Positions 16,457-25,166 of a stretch of DNA of 64,000 nt are shown piece after piece. The stretch spans positions 868,001-932,000 of the forward strand of contig NZ_CP192507.1 in assembly GCF_050613145.1 (NCBI RefSeq), written 5' to 3'. A program made the translations under genes and the position numbers. The notes beneath the pieces are model-generated. The model made no database searches and was not told the origin of the DNA. It saw nothing but the letters and a program-made list of their open reading frames with translations. How positions within the stretch are numbered: position 1 is the stretch's first letter; the number at the start of each line of letters is the position of its first letter. The DNA comes from Lysinibacillus_B sp050613145 (GTDB lineage: Bacteria; Bacillota; Bacilli; Bacillales_A; Planococcaceae).

Positions 16457-17917
16457 ATGATTTCAAACCAAGAAACACTCAACTTAAGCCCATTTATGGC
16501 GATTTACGATATTGTTGTGCCAAAAGATAACATGCTTCGTCAGATCAATGAACTGGTCGATTTTACCTTTATTCTAGAGGAATTAAAAACAAAATACTGT
16601 TCGGATAATGGACGAAATGCGATTCCGCCTATCCGTATGTTTAAGTATTTATTATTAAAGGCGATTTATGATGTATCGGACGTTGATTTAGTAGAGCGAT
16701 CTAAATACGACATGTCTTTTAAATATTTCTTAGATATGGCACCAGAAGATGACGTGATCGATCCAAGTTCACTCACAAAATTCCGTCGGCTGCGTCTAAA
16801 AGATGTCAGTCTATTAGATATGTTAATTGGGAAAACCGTTGAAATTGCATTGGAAAAGGGCATCATTAAAAGTAAATCCATTATTGTGGATGCCACACAT
16901 ACAAAAGCACGTTATAATCAAAAATCACCAAAAGAATTTTTACAAGAGAAATCAAAGAATTTACGAAAAGCCATCTATAAAATGGATGCATCTATGAAAG
17001 AAAAGTTCCCTCAAAAAAATACGTCTAACGAAGTAAAAGATGAAGTCACTTACTGTAAAAAATTAATCGAAGTAATTGATAAGGAACCACAAATTGCACA
17101 AGTACCCGCTGTGAAAGAACAATTAAATCTGTTAAAGGAAGTGGTAGAGGATTACCAAGCGCACCTTTCCTATTCATCCGATGCAGATGCACAAAAAGGG
17201 CATAAAACAGCTGACTCATCTTTCTTTGGCTATAAAACACACATTGCGTTAAGTGATGAACGAATCATTACAGCTGCAGTCATCACAACAGGTGAAAAAA
17301 GTGATGGAAAGTACTTACAAGAATTAATTGAAAAAAGTGAGCAAGCAGGTATAAAAGTAGACACAGTTATTGGAGATACAGCTTATTCAGAAAAAGCAAA
17401 TATTGAATATACAAATAAAGAAAACATTGCACTCGTTTCAAAGTTAAATCCTGTTATTTCAGAAGGCACACGAAAAGAAGAAGACAAATTCGAATACAAT
17501 AAAGATGCCGGGAGATTTGTTTGTAAAGCTGGGCATTTAGCCATACGAAAAGCACGAACGGGTAAAAAGGGACAAAATAGAAATCAAACAGAAACACATT
17601 ACTTTGATATTGAGAAATGCAAAGTATGCCCCTTACGTGATGGTTGTTACAAAGAAGGCGCGAAAAGTAAAACGTATTCCGTAAGCCTAAAATCTGAAAC
17701 ACACGAGGCGCAACTGGCTTTCCAACAAACAGATGAATTTATCCAACTAGCGAAAGAGCGCTATAAAGTGGAAGCGAAAAATAGTGAGTTAAAAAATGGA
17801 CACGGGTACGATACAGCATCGTCTGCGGGTCTATTTGGCATGGAGATTCAAGGGGCGACAACAATATTCGCCGTAAACCTCAAGCGAATATTAAAGTTAA
17901 TAAACGAAAAAGAGTAA
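16457..17917 (+). CDS. IS1182-family transposase
   Basis: A 486-aa DDE transposase. The N-terminal DUF772 domain (about 25-125, with RMFKYLLLKAIYDVSD and DPSSLTKFRRL) is followed by the catalytic DDE core: first Asp in IIVDATHTKA, second in VIGDTAYSEKA, and Glu late in the core. A Cys cluster (CKVCPLRDGCY) follows. The frame is intact, so the element may be active. I chose the ATG at 16457 because it follows AGGTGGTG and a TATAAT box (16421-16426); a longer frame starts upstream without such a site. Confidence 0.93.
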   Translation: MISNQETLNLSPFMAIYDIVVPKDNMLRQINELVDFTFILEELKTKYCSDNGRNAIPPIRMFKYLLLKAIYDVSDVDLVERSKYDMSFKYFLDMAPEDDVIDPSSLTKFRRLRLKDVSLLDMLIGKTVEIALEKGIIKSKSIIVDATHTKARYNQKSPKEFLQEKSKNLRKAIYKMDASMKEKFPQKNTSNEVKDEVTYCKKLIEVIDKEPQIAQVPAVKEQLNLLKEVVEDYQAHLSYSSDADAQKGHKTADSSFFGYKTHIALSDERIITAAVITTGEKSDGKYLQELIEKSEQAGIKVDTVIGDTAYSEKANIEYTNKENIALVSKLNPVISEGTRKEEDKFEYNKDAGRFVCKAGHLAIRKARTGKKGQNRNQTETHYFDIEKCKVCPLRDGCYKEGAKSKTYSVSLKSETHEAQLAFQQTDEFIQLAKERYKVEAKNSELKNGHGYDTASSAGLFGMEIQGATTIFAVNLKRILKLINEKE

Positions 17918-17931
17918 GAAATAAACAAGGA

Positions 17932-17979
17932 AAGAAGGCACTTTTCTGTTCAAAATTGAACAGAAAGTGCCTTCTTTTA
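17932..17979 (+). terminator. Terminator after the transposase gene
   Basis: AAGAAGGCACTTTTCTGTTCAA pairs over about 21 bases with TTGAACAGAAAGTGCCTTCTT and runs into TTTTAT. It lies inside the right end of the IS. Confidence 0.88.
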
Positions 17980-18048
17980 TTTTGAAAACTAATTCGCTTT
18001 AAAAATGCAAGTTTTTCAGTGCCCTCCCTTTATATGGGTAGCTTTTTT

Positions 18049-18180
18049 AACTTCTTTCAGAGGATATTCAGATACCCTCTGAAAGAAGTTAAGCCTCTGG
18101 CAGATGTCACGGATTCGGCTTTGTGCTTGCACAAAGCCGAATCCGGACGCAATTACACCGAGGTGTAATTGATTGGGTAA
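18049..18180 (+). repeat. Structured non-coding element with three perfect hairpins
   Basis: Three consecutive inverted repeats occupy the gap right of the IS. The first is a 15-bp stem at 18049-18063/18076-18090. The second is a 16-bp stem at 18111-18126/18129-18144 (GGATTCGGCTTTGTGC). The third is a 10-bp stem at 18150-18159/18162-18171 (CAATTACACC). The linker CCTCTGGCAGATGTCACGGAT and the CGGACGCAATTAC motif look like a dispersed Bacillales repeat that I recall from related genomes. Only one copy is in the window. The first hairpin may supplement termination. Confidence 0.6.
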
Positions 18181-18228
18181 CTTTTTATTGTAATATAGCG
18201 TCTGTATAGAGGGAAGTAGGTGAAGGAA

Positions 18229-18759
18229 ATGATTCAGCATTTTATCGGAAGTATGGTGATGTACTGTATAGTAGCTACACCGATTTATGGTGTGCTTCGT
18301 TTTTTATATATACGGCGAAAAAATTTCAGCGTATGGCGTGAAATCGTATTATATGTTTTTGTTCTTTATACAGTTGCTATTTTATCGCAGACGATTATTC
18401 CGAATTACCGAGCCGCTTTAGGTTATCGCACTATGAACCTTGTGCCGTTTCAGACTATTTCAAGTTATGGCCACCAACTCTTTAGTGGTACATATATGAA
18501 CCGCATTGCTTTTTATAATCTTACAGGAAATATTTTGTTGTTTATTCCATTTGGTATGTTGCTCCCGCTCTTATGGCGTCCGTTTAGAAAGATAGGTTGG
18601 CAAATTACTGCAGCCATCGTTATTCCATTGTTCATTGAAGGTACTCAATATTTTATAGGGCGCAGCACAGATATTGATGATGTGATTTTAAATGCAGTCA
18701 GTATTTATCTTGGTTTTGTAATGACACAATGGTTATTAAAAAGATTTTGGACAGAATAA
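18229..18759 (+). CDS. VanZ-like membrane protein
   Basis: A 176-aa protein with four to five membrane helices and the VanZ signature: NLVPFQTI followed by NLTGNILLFIPFGMLLPLLW, then a Thr/Gln-rich GTQYFIGRSTDIDDVILN segment. VanZ of Tn1546 gives low-level teicoplanin resistance, but most chromosomal members have no established role. The ATG at 18229 is preceded by TAGGTGA at good spacing. An in-frame GTG at 18220 is an alternative start. Monocistronic. Confidence 0.88.
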   Translation: MIQHFIGSMVMYCIVATPIYGVLRFLYIRRKNFSVWREIVLYVFVLYTVAILSQTIIPNYRAALGYRTMNLVPFQTISSYGHQLFSGTYMNRIAFYNLTGNILLFIPFGMLLPLLWRPFRKIGWQITAAIVIPLFIEGTQYFIGRSTDIDDVILNAVSIYLGFVMTQWLLKRFWTE

Positions 18760-18921
18760 ATAAAAATGGTTGTAACGACATAGGCAACTCTTTTAAAATA
18801 AGTAAGTATGTATGTTAGAAAGGTACATCTCAATCTATTTTGATGGGAATGAGGTACTTTCTTATGCGGATATCCATAAGCTTTCTAATTTGCTATCCGC
18901 TAAAAAAGGAGACGAAACGAT

Positions 18922-20493
18922 ATGACGTTAGAACAAGATATATTATCACGTCGTACTTTTGCCATCATCAGTCACCCGGATGCTGGTAAAACGACGATTA
19001 CAGAAAAGCTGTTATTATTCGGTGGTGCGATTCGCGACGCTGGTACAGTAAAAGGGAAGAAAACGGGGAAATTTGCGACGTCTGACTGGATGGAAATCGA
19101 GAAGCAACGCGGAATCTCGGTTACATCATCAGTGATGCAATTTGATTATTCAGGGTGTCGTGTGAATATCCTTGACACACCTGGTCACCAAGACTTCTCA
19201 GAAGATACGTACCGTACATTAATGGCGGTAGATAGTGCGGTCATGGTTGTCGATGCAGCAAAAGGGATTGAGGCACAAACATTAAAGCTATTTAAAGTTT
19301 GTAAAATGCGTGGTATTCCAATCTTTACTTTTATTAACAAATTAGATCGACAAGGGAAAGAGCCTTTGGAGTTAATTGAAGAATTAGAAGAAGTACTTGG
19401 CATTCAAGCATATCCAATGAACTGGCCAATTGGTATGGGGAAAGAATTCCTTGGTATTTACGATCGCTTCAATAAACGGATTGAGCAGTTCCGTACAGAA
19501 GAGGGAGACCGTTACTTACCGGTAGATGAAAATGGCGAATTAGCTGTTGATCATGAGATGAAAGTAACGTCTTACTACACGCAAGCGATGGACGATATTG
19601 AATTATTAAATGAAGCAGGCAATGCATATTCAGAAGAGAAAATTCGTCGTGGGGCGTTAACGCCTGTATTCTTTGGCTCTGCGTTAACAAACTTCGGGGT
19701 TCAAACATTCCTCGATACGTATTTAAAATTTGCGCCAGTACCACAACCTCGTATTACAGAAGATGAGCAATTTATTGATCCAGTAGAGCAGAAAGATTTC
19801 TCGGGCTTTATCTTTAAAATTCAAGCAAATATGAACCCTGCACACCGTGACCGTATTGCATTTGTGCGTATCGTCTCAGGTAAATTCGAGCGCGGGATGA
19901 ATATGACGCTTGCTCGTACAGGCAAATCATTTAAAGTAACACAGTCTACGCAATTTTTAGCCGATGACCGTGAAACAGTAGATGAAGCAGTAGCTGGTGA
20001 TATTATTGGTTTATATGATACAGGTACGTATCAAATCGGTGATACAGTTGTTGGTGGGAAGAAAACATTCCAATTTGAAAAGCTACCACAGTTCACACCG
20101 GAAATTTTCATGCGTGTTACAGCGAAAAACGTGATGAAAGGGAAGCAGTTCCAAAAAGGTGTGCTTCAGCTCGTACAAGAAGGGGCAATTCAGTACTTCA
20201 AAACATTACACACAGAAGAAGTTATTCTTGGTGCGGTTGGACAACTGCAGTTTGAAGTATTTGAGCATCGCATGAAGAATGAATATAACGTGGAAGTAAA
20301 AATGGAACCAATTGGCTCAAAAATGGCACGCTGGATTGAAAATGAAGGCGATATAAAGGATTCCATGCACTCTGCCCGTTCAATGCTTGTAAAAGATCGC
20401 TTCGACAAATTAGTATTCCTATTCGAAAACGAATTTGCGATGCGTTGGTTCTCTGAGAAAAACGAGCATATTAAATTATATAGCTTATTATAA
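18922..20493 (+). CDS. prfC: Peptide chain release factor 3
   Basis: A 523-aa translational GTPase that removes RF1/RF2 from the ribosome after termination. G1 is SHPDAGKTT (17-25), G3 is DTPGHQDF and G4 is NKLDR, followed by the EF-Tu-like domain II and the RF3 C-terminal domain. Full length. An AAAAGGAGA site precedes the ATG, and a strong terminator follows. The 160-bp gap before it contains only a weak imperfect hairpin around AAAGGTACATC...GAGGTACTTT (18820-18861). Confidence 0.96.
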   Translation: MTLEQDILSRRTFAIISHPDAGKTTITEKLLLFGGAIRDAGTVKGKKTGKFATSDWMEIEKQRGISVTSSVMQFDYSGCRVNILDTPGHQDFSEDTYRTLMAVDSAVMVVDAAKGIEAQTLKLFKVCKMRGIPIFTFINKLDRQGKEPLELIEELEEVLGIQAYPMNWPIGMGKEFLGIYDRFNKRIEQFRTEEGDRYLPVDENGELAVDHEMKVTSYYTQAMDDIELLNEAGNAYSEEKIRRGALTPVFFGSALTNFGVQTFLDTYLKFAPVPQPRITEDEQFIDPVEQKDFSGFIFKIQANMNPAHRDRIAFVRIVSGKFERGMNMTLARTGKSFKVTQSTQFLADDRETVDEAVAGDIIGLYDTGTYQIGDTVVGGKKTFQFEKLPQFTPEIFMRVTAKNVMKGKQFQKGVLQLVQEGAIQYFKTLHTEEVILGAVGQLQFEVFEHRMKNEYNVEVKMEPIGSKMARWIENEGDIKDSMHSARSMLVKDRFDKLVFLFENEFAMRWFSEKNEHIKLYSLL

Positions 20494-20499
20494 AATGAC

Positions 20500-20529
20500 G
20501 CTGCCTCCTATATTGGGAGGTAGCTTTTT
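20500..20529 (+). terminator. Terminator after prfC
   Basis: GCTGCCTCC (20500-20508) pairs with GGAGGTAGC (20516-20524; one G-T pair) and is followed by TTTTTA. Confidence 0.88.
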
Positions 20530-20621
20530 AGTGTTTATTGAAAGATTAAATGGACACAATAAAATAGTTACTAGATAGAAGGAGAAATTTGTCGAAAATA
20601 TGAAAAAAAACATATATAAAA

Positions 20622-20664
20622 GGAAGTTTTTTTAGGATAATAAAGGTAGAAACTTCCATGGAAG
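20622..20664. promoter_or_regulatory. Candidate operator of the RND/SDR operon
   Basis: GGAAGTTT (20622-20629) and AAACTTCC (20650-20657) form a perfect 8-bp inverted repeat with a 20-bp spacer. The right arm overlaps a second palindrome, CTTCCATGGAAG (20653-20664). They lie 40-80 bases before the exporter start, a normal place for an efflux-pump repressor site. The regulator is unknown. Confidence 0.35.
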
Positions 20665-20701
20665 CGAATATGTAAACGAACATGTTATTAGAAAGGATTT
20701 C

Positions 20702-23700
20702 ATGATGAAAATAAGTGACTTTTCCATAAAACGACCAATATTTACATTTGTAACGATGGTGCTTGTCATCATACTTGGCGCGGTATCGCTTTTTAAAATA
20801 CCAATTACCTTAATTCCTGAACTGAATCCTCCTATTGGGGTAGTGGTGACGTCTTATCCGGGAGCAAGCCCAACAGAAGTAAATGAAAAGGTAACGAAGC
20901 CTTTAGAATCTTCCCTTGCGACATTGCCTGGGATTCAAAAGATTACGTCGACATCTCAAGAAAGTTCGAATTTAATCGTACTCGAATTTGATTGGTCGAC
21001 AGATATTAAGGACGTGCAATCGGAAGTTTTACAACGAATTGATATGGTCAGTTTACCTGACGAGGCAGGAAAGCCTAGTTTTTTTAAATTTGATCCATCA
21101 CAAGTGCCGATTATTCAGCTCGCATTGCGTGCCAATCAAGAGAATGTTGATGTACGTAAAATTGCTGAGCAGCTAGAGCTTGAATTACAGCGGCAAAAAG
21201 GTGTGGCAAGTGTCGATGTTTCTGGAAAAATTGTGGAGGAAATTCAAATTGCACTAAATGCACAAGCATTAGAGGAGCGCAATTTAACACAGGCAGATAT
21301 TGTACAAGTTATTCAAGCCAATAATATTTCTTTGCCTGGTGAATCGATTAATACAGAACAGGGTCAACTGTTAACTACACGTATTTTAAGTACCTTTACA
21401 TCGGCAGAACAAATTGCTGATTTGACGTTATCTGTGAATCCATTAACAGGAGAAGCGATAAAAATTCGTGATATTGCGACCGTTGAACGGACAGAGCAAG
21501 AACAAGAAACCATTACGCGGGCAGGTGAATATAGTGCAGTAATCCTGTCTGTACTACAAGAATCGGGCGCAAATACAGCAGAAGTATCAAAAGCATTTAA
21601 ACGAGCGCTAGAGGAATTACTAGCTAAACCCGAATTTGCAGGCGTACACGCAGACATTTTATACGATCAAGGAGATTACATTCAGTTAGCGATTAGCAAT
21701 ATTACGTCTTCGTTAATCTACGGCGGTCTGTTTGCGATGCTTGTATTATTTATCTTCTTAAGAGGGTTGAAAAGTCCGCTTATTGTCGGGATTGCCATTC
21801 CTTATTCAGTTATCGTGACATTTGTGTTGATGTACTTTGCCGATTTTTCGTTAAATGTATTAACGCTTGGAGCGCTAGCGCTTGGGATCGGGATGCTTGT
21901 AGATAACGCCATTGTTGTCATTGAAAATATCGAACGGCATATTGCACTAGGGAAGTCGCCTAAGGAGGCAGCTTCTGTTGGTACGAAAGAGGTAGGCGTT
22001 GCGATTATGGCATCTACGCTTACAACTGTAGCGGTATTTGTTCCTGTTATGTTTACGTCAGGTTTAATTGGGCAAATTTTCACGGAGTTTGCGTTAACGA
22101 TTTCCTTTAGTTTGTTTGCATCCTTGGCTGTCGCATTAACGGTTGTTCCGATGTTAGCGAGTAGGTTTTTAACTACAAAAGCGGGGAATTTAAATGAGCA
22201 ACGTGCAAATTCAATATTTTATCAAGTTTACCGAGGTGCTTTAAAGTGGGCGTTAAGCAAACGTTTACTCCTGTTAACAGTTACATTTATCATTTTTGTT
22301 GCTTCCTGTTTTGCTCTTTATAAGACAGGAACTGAATTTATTCCGGCAACGGATGAAGGGTATGTGACAGTGGAGGTCGAACTGCCACGTGGCACATCAT
22401 TACAAGCAACGGAAAAAGTAGTGAGTGAAGTAGAGACGCGTATAAAAGAAGAGTCGGACGTAGATGTGTTAATCAGTTTAATCGGAGGAGATCAGCAGTC
22501 GTTATCGCGCGGTACAGCAAACTCTCATAAGGCACAGCTTTATGTAAGACTTATACCTTTATCAGAGCGTGATCGTTCGATTTTTGAATTTACAGAGGTC
22601 GTGGAGAAAGATGTAAAAGAGATAGTAGGAAGTCGTGGAGAGGTTGATTTTTCATTATCTACATCTTCTGGTTCGTCTCCAAGTACGATGACGTTTCGTG
22701 TAACGGATTCGAATGAAACACGGTTACAAGAAACGGTTAAAATGATTCAAGTGGAATTAGAAAAGGTTGATGCAATTTTAGAAGTGACAACAGATTTAGA
22801 AAATACAGCAGATGAAATTCAAATGATAGTGAATCGTGATGCGGCGAATGAGTATGGGATGATGCCTGCACAAATTGCGCAAACAGTGAATACGATGATG
22901 CGCGGTGTATTTACTACACAAATACTAACTGATGACGGTGAAGTGCTAACGGTCTATACAAGCTTTGGCGATACGTATAAAACCGATATCGAATCAGTAA
23001 AAAGGATGAAGCTCCGTACATCAGCCGGTGTTTTTGTAGAGCTACAAGATGTTGCAGATGTAACGATTGCGAAAAGTCCCACATCCATCCGCCGTTCTGA
23101 TCAGGCAGCGGCTGTTGCATTTTTTATCAAGTATCGTAATGCGGAATCATTAAGTGGTATTTCAGCTAAAGTCGATGCAGCGATTGAAAAAGTTGACCTT
23201 CCACCTCAAACGTCTGTTGTTTTTAGTGGAGATCGTGAACTGTATGAAAGTGCAAAAGATGATATGTACTTAGCTGTTGTCTTAGCGATTATCCTTGTAT
23301 ATATCGTTATGGCAGCACAGTTTGAATCACTAAAATATCCGTTTGTCATTATGTTTAGTGTACCGCTTATGGTAATTGGTGTAGCCACTTCCTTATGGAT
23401 CACCAATACACTATTAGGCATTACGGCGGTAATCGGTATACTCGTTTTAGTAGGGATTGTTGTGAATAATGGCATTGTTCTTGTTGACTATATTAATTTG
23501 AAAAAAGCACAAGGACTTGGGTCATATGAGGCTATTTTAGTAAGCGCACAAGACCGTGTACGCCCTATTTTGATGACAGCACTGACAACGATGCTAGGAC
23601 TTGTACCACTTGCGCTAGGTATTGGTGAAGGGACGGAGATGAACCAACCAATGGCCATTGTTGTAATTGGGGGATTAATTACATCAACATTTTTAACATT

Positions 23701-23761
23701 ATTTATTGTGCCAATTATTTATAGTTTAATCGATAGCGAAACGAGAAAAATGGCTTCTTAA
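20702..23761 (+). CDS. RND-superfamily efflux transporter (SwrC/AcrB-like)
   Basis: A 1019-aa proton-driven exporter of the inner membrane. The layout is the standard duplicate: one N-terminal helix (IFTFVTMVLVIILGAVSLF), a large extracytoplasmic loop, six helices including the TM4 motif GMLVDNAIVVIENIE, then the second half of the same plan with GIVVNNGIVLVDYINL. In Gram-positive bacteria this type includes SwrC, which exports surfactin-like lipopeptides and lipids. No membrane-fusion protein is adjacent. A GAAAGGATT site precedes paired ATG codons at 20702 and 20705. The SDR gene follows after 25 bases. Confidence 0.93.
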   Translation: MMKISDFSIKRPIFTFVTMVLVIILGAVSLFKIPITLIPELNPPIGVVVTSYPGASPTEVNEKVTKPLESSLATLPGIQKITSTSQESSNLIVLEFDWSTDIKDVQSEVLQRIDMVSLPDEAGKPSFFKFDPSQVPIIQLALRANQENVDVRKIAEQLELELQRQKGVASVDVSGKIVEEIQIALNAQALEERNLTQADIVQVIQANNISLPGESINTEQGQLLTTRILSTFTSAEQIADLTLSVNPLTGEAIKIRDIATVERTEQEQETITRAGEYSAVILSVLQESGANTAEVSKAFKRALEELLAKPEFAGVHADILYDQGDYIQLAISNITSSLIYGGLFAMLVLFIFLRGLKSPLIVGIAIPYSVIVTFVLMYFADFSLNVLTLGALALGIGMLVDNAIVVIENIERHIALGKSPKEAASVGTKEVGVAIMASTLTTVAVFVPVMFTSGLIGQIFTEFALTISFSLFASLAVALTVVPMLASRFLTTKAGNLNEQRANSIFYQVYRGALKWALSKRLLLLTVTFIIFVASCFALYKTGTEFIPATDEGYVTVEVELPRGTSLQATEKVVSEVETRIKEESDVDVLISLIGGDQQSLSRGTANSHKAQLYVRLIPLSERDRSIFEFTEVVEKDVKEIVGSRGEVDFSLSTSSGSSPSTMTFRVTDSNETRLQETVKMIQVELEKVDAILEVTTDLENTADEIQMIVNRDAANEYGMMPAQIAQTVNTMMRGVFTTQILTDDGEVLTVYTSFGDTYKTDIESVKRMKLRTSAGVFVELQDVADVTIAKSPTSIRRSDQAAAVAFFIKYRNAESLSGISAKVDAAIEKVDLPPQTSVVFSGDRELYESAKDDMYLAVVLAIILVYIVMAAQFESLKYPFVIMFSVPLMVIGVATSLWITNTLLGITAVIGILVLVGIVVNNGIVLVDYINLKKAQGLGSYEAILVSAQDRVRPILMTALTTMLGLVPLALGIGEGTEMNQPMAIVVIGGLITSTFLTLFIVPIIYSLIDSETRKMAS

Positions 23762-23786
23762 TGGTTCTTAAGGGGGAAATAAGGGG

Positions 23787-24872
23787 ATGGGCGTACATTT
23801 AATGACAGGCTTCCCAGGTTTTATTGCAAGCCAGTTAATTCGTCAATTATTTATGGATGGAGTGACAAGGCAAATATATGCTGTCGTGCTCCAAAGTGAA
23901 ATGGATAAAGCGAGAAAAGAAGTAGCGAATATAAAAGCACAATATCCAGATTGTCAAATCAATCTTTTTGAAGGGGATATTACTTTACCGAACTTAGGAA
24001 TGGATAATTCAGAACTGGCCTGTATTGCGCCGCGTATTAGCATCGTTTGGCATTTAGCGGCTATCCATGATTTAGCTGTAGCACGTGAGCTTGCTTGGAA
24101 AGTGAATGTTCATGGAACAGCATGTGTCAATGACTTTGTTCGAACATTACCAAACTTAAAGCGTTATATGTACTTTAGTACGGCATATGTAGCTGGAAGG
24201 CGAAATGGACGGTTACTTGAAAACGAGTTAATACGCCCTGTTGCTTTTAAAAATCATTATGAAGAAACAAAATTTGAAGCAGAACTACGTGTGGAAGATT
24301 TAAAATGTGAAGTGCCCCTAACCATTATTCGACCAGGCATTGTTCGAGGTCATTCAGAGACGGGAGAAACGATTAAATTTGATGGGCTATACTTTTTGTT
24401 CAATATGATTGATACATTGAGTACTTCACCACTCATCCCATATATCGGAAGCAAAAGGGCGACGATTAACGTTGTACCGGTGGACTATATTTTGAAAGCC
24501 GTATCCTATCTTTGTACAGCGGTTGAAGCGGAAGGGAAGACACTGCATTTAACAGATCCAAACCCACATAAAGTGTCTGATGTTTACTATGCTATAGTAA
24601 AAGAAATGACAGGGAAGCGGCCGGTTGGTCGTTTACCGCTTCCTATGGTGAAAAAAGTATTAGCAAATTATAAAATCCGCAAAAGACTTGGCTTAGAATA
24701 TGAAACAGTGGATTATTTAGCAGGGAAAGGAGCATTTGATACTTCTGAGGCACAGTCAATTTTACAAAAGCGGGGAATTAAATGCCCAGATTTCATTGAA
24801 ACAGTCCCGATAATGGTCCAGTTTTATAAAGATAATAAACATCGTACACAATTATTTATACCGATCAAATAA
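23787..24872 (+). CDS. Extended SDR-family NAD(P)-dependent oxidoreductase
   Basis: A 361-aa Rossmann-fold protein. The nucleotide-binding motif TGFPGF is at residues 7-12, the acidic-residue DITLPN segment near 64-69, the active Ser/Thr at 131-132 and the YxxxK catalytic pair at Y158/K162. The sequence around FIASQLIRQL and WHLAAIHDL resembles the NAD_binding_4 (fatty acyl/thioester reductase, male-sterility) branch. It is the second gene of an operon with the RND exporter, hinting that it modifies an exported or membrane lipid-like molecule. The substrate is unknown. Confidence 0.82.
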   Translation: MGVHLMTGFPGFIASQLIRQLFMDGVTRQIYAVVLQSEMDKARKEVANIKAQYPDCQINLFEGDITLPNLGMDNSELACIAPRISIVWHLAAIHDLAVARELAWKVNVHGTACVNDFVRTLPNLKRYMYFSTAYVAGRRNGRLLENELIRPVAFKNHYEETKFEAELRVEDLKCEVPLTIIRPGIVRGHSETGETIKFDGLYFLFNMIDTLSTSPLIPYIGSKRATINVVPVDYILKAVSYLCTAVEAEGKTLHLTDPNPHKVSDVYYAIVKEMTGKRPVGRLPLPMVKKVLANYKIRKRLGLEYETVDYLAGKGAFDTSEAQSILQKRGIKCPDFIETVPIMVQFYKDNKHRTQLFIPIK

Positions 24873-24878
24873 TAATAG

Positions 24879-24908
24879 TTGCATATTTTACAAAAAATAG
24901 TTTATACT
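24879..24908 (+). promoter_or_regulatory. Probable promoter of the riboswitch-terC unit
   Basis: TTGCAT (24879-24884) and TATACT (24903-24908) are separated by 18 bases and lie about 40 bases before the riboswitch core. A TTGACA at 24935-24940 has no matching -10 outside the aptamer, so I prefer the upstream pair. Confidence 0.5.
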
Positions 24909-24942
24909 ATACTTACAAAGTAACTGAATATCCGTTGACAGT

Positions 24943-25078
24943 TTGTCAAAGGGGAGTAGCTATAAGTAGCACACTACTTACTTCACATTCGTCATGACAT
25001 GGTTAGGAGCCATCGGGTGTGATAGCATTGAATATGCTTAGCAAGACCTTTGCCTATTTTTAGGCATGGGTCTTTTTC
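24943..25078 (+). promoter_or_regulatory. yybP-ykoY manganese riboswitch with transcription terminator
   Basis: The leader carries the class hallmarks: AAAGGGGAGTAGC (24948-24960) near the 5' end and GCCATCGGG (25009-25017) in the 3' part, joined by paired helices. The expression platform is a terminator with AAGACC (25043-25048) pairing GGTCTT (25069-25074) and TGCCTA (25051-25056) pairing TAGGCA (25061-25066), followed by a T run. The class binds Mn2+ and turns downstream genes on. The downstream gene is a TerC-family protein, a classic member of this regulon. Confidence 0.93.
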
Positions 25079-25166
25079 TTTTGCTTCCAAATGTGGATTG
25101 TTCAAGGATACATTGTTGAATTTTCGAGAAAATGGGTATACAAACAAAAAGGAGGAATTATTGTTT

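Larger units (their letters stand above)
16153..18026 (+). mobile_element. IS1182-family insertion sequence, apparently intact
   Basis: A 1874-bp element with terminal inverted repeats: AAGGGCACTGAAAAA on the left and the complement of GAGGGCACTGAAAAA on the right. These are identical over 14 of 15 bases, with the perfect core at 16155-16167 and 18012-18024. It is flanked by a 9-bp duplication, CCTTTATAT, and contains one full transposase gene. Both sides of the transposase carry strong hairpin terminators. IS1182-type elements are known to favour hairpin targets, and here the target was the loop of the murE terminator. The left non-coding part also carries a dispersed intergenic repeat. Confidence 0.9.

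Noticed and set aside
24935..24963. TTGACA at 24935 as the terC promoter
   Set aside because: A matching -10 would fall inside the riboswitch aptamer core, so the transcript would lack the aptamer's 5' strand.
25050..25166. N-terminal extension of the TerC frame
   Set aside because: It begins inside the riboswitch terminator stem; the TerC family starts at METILLEYAW with a strong ribosome binding site.
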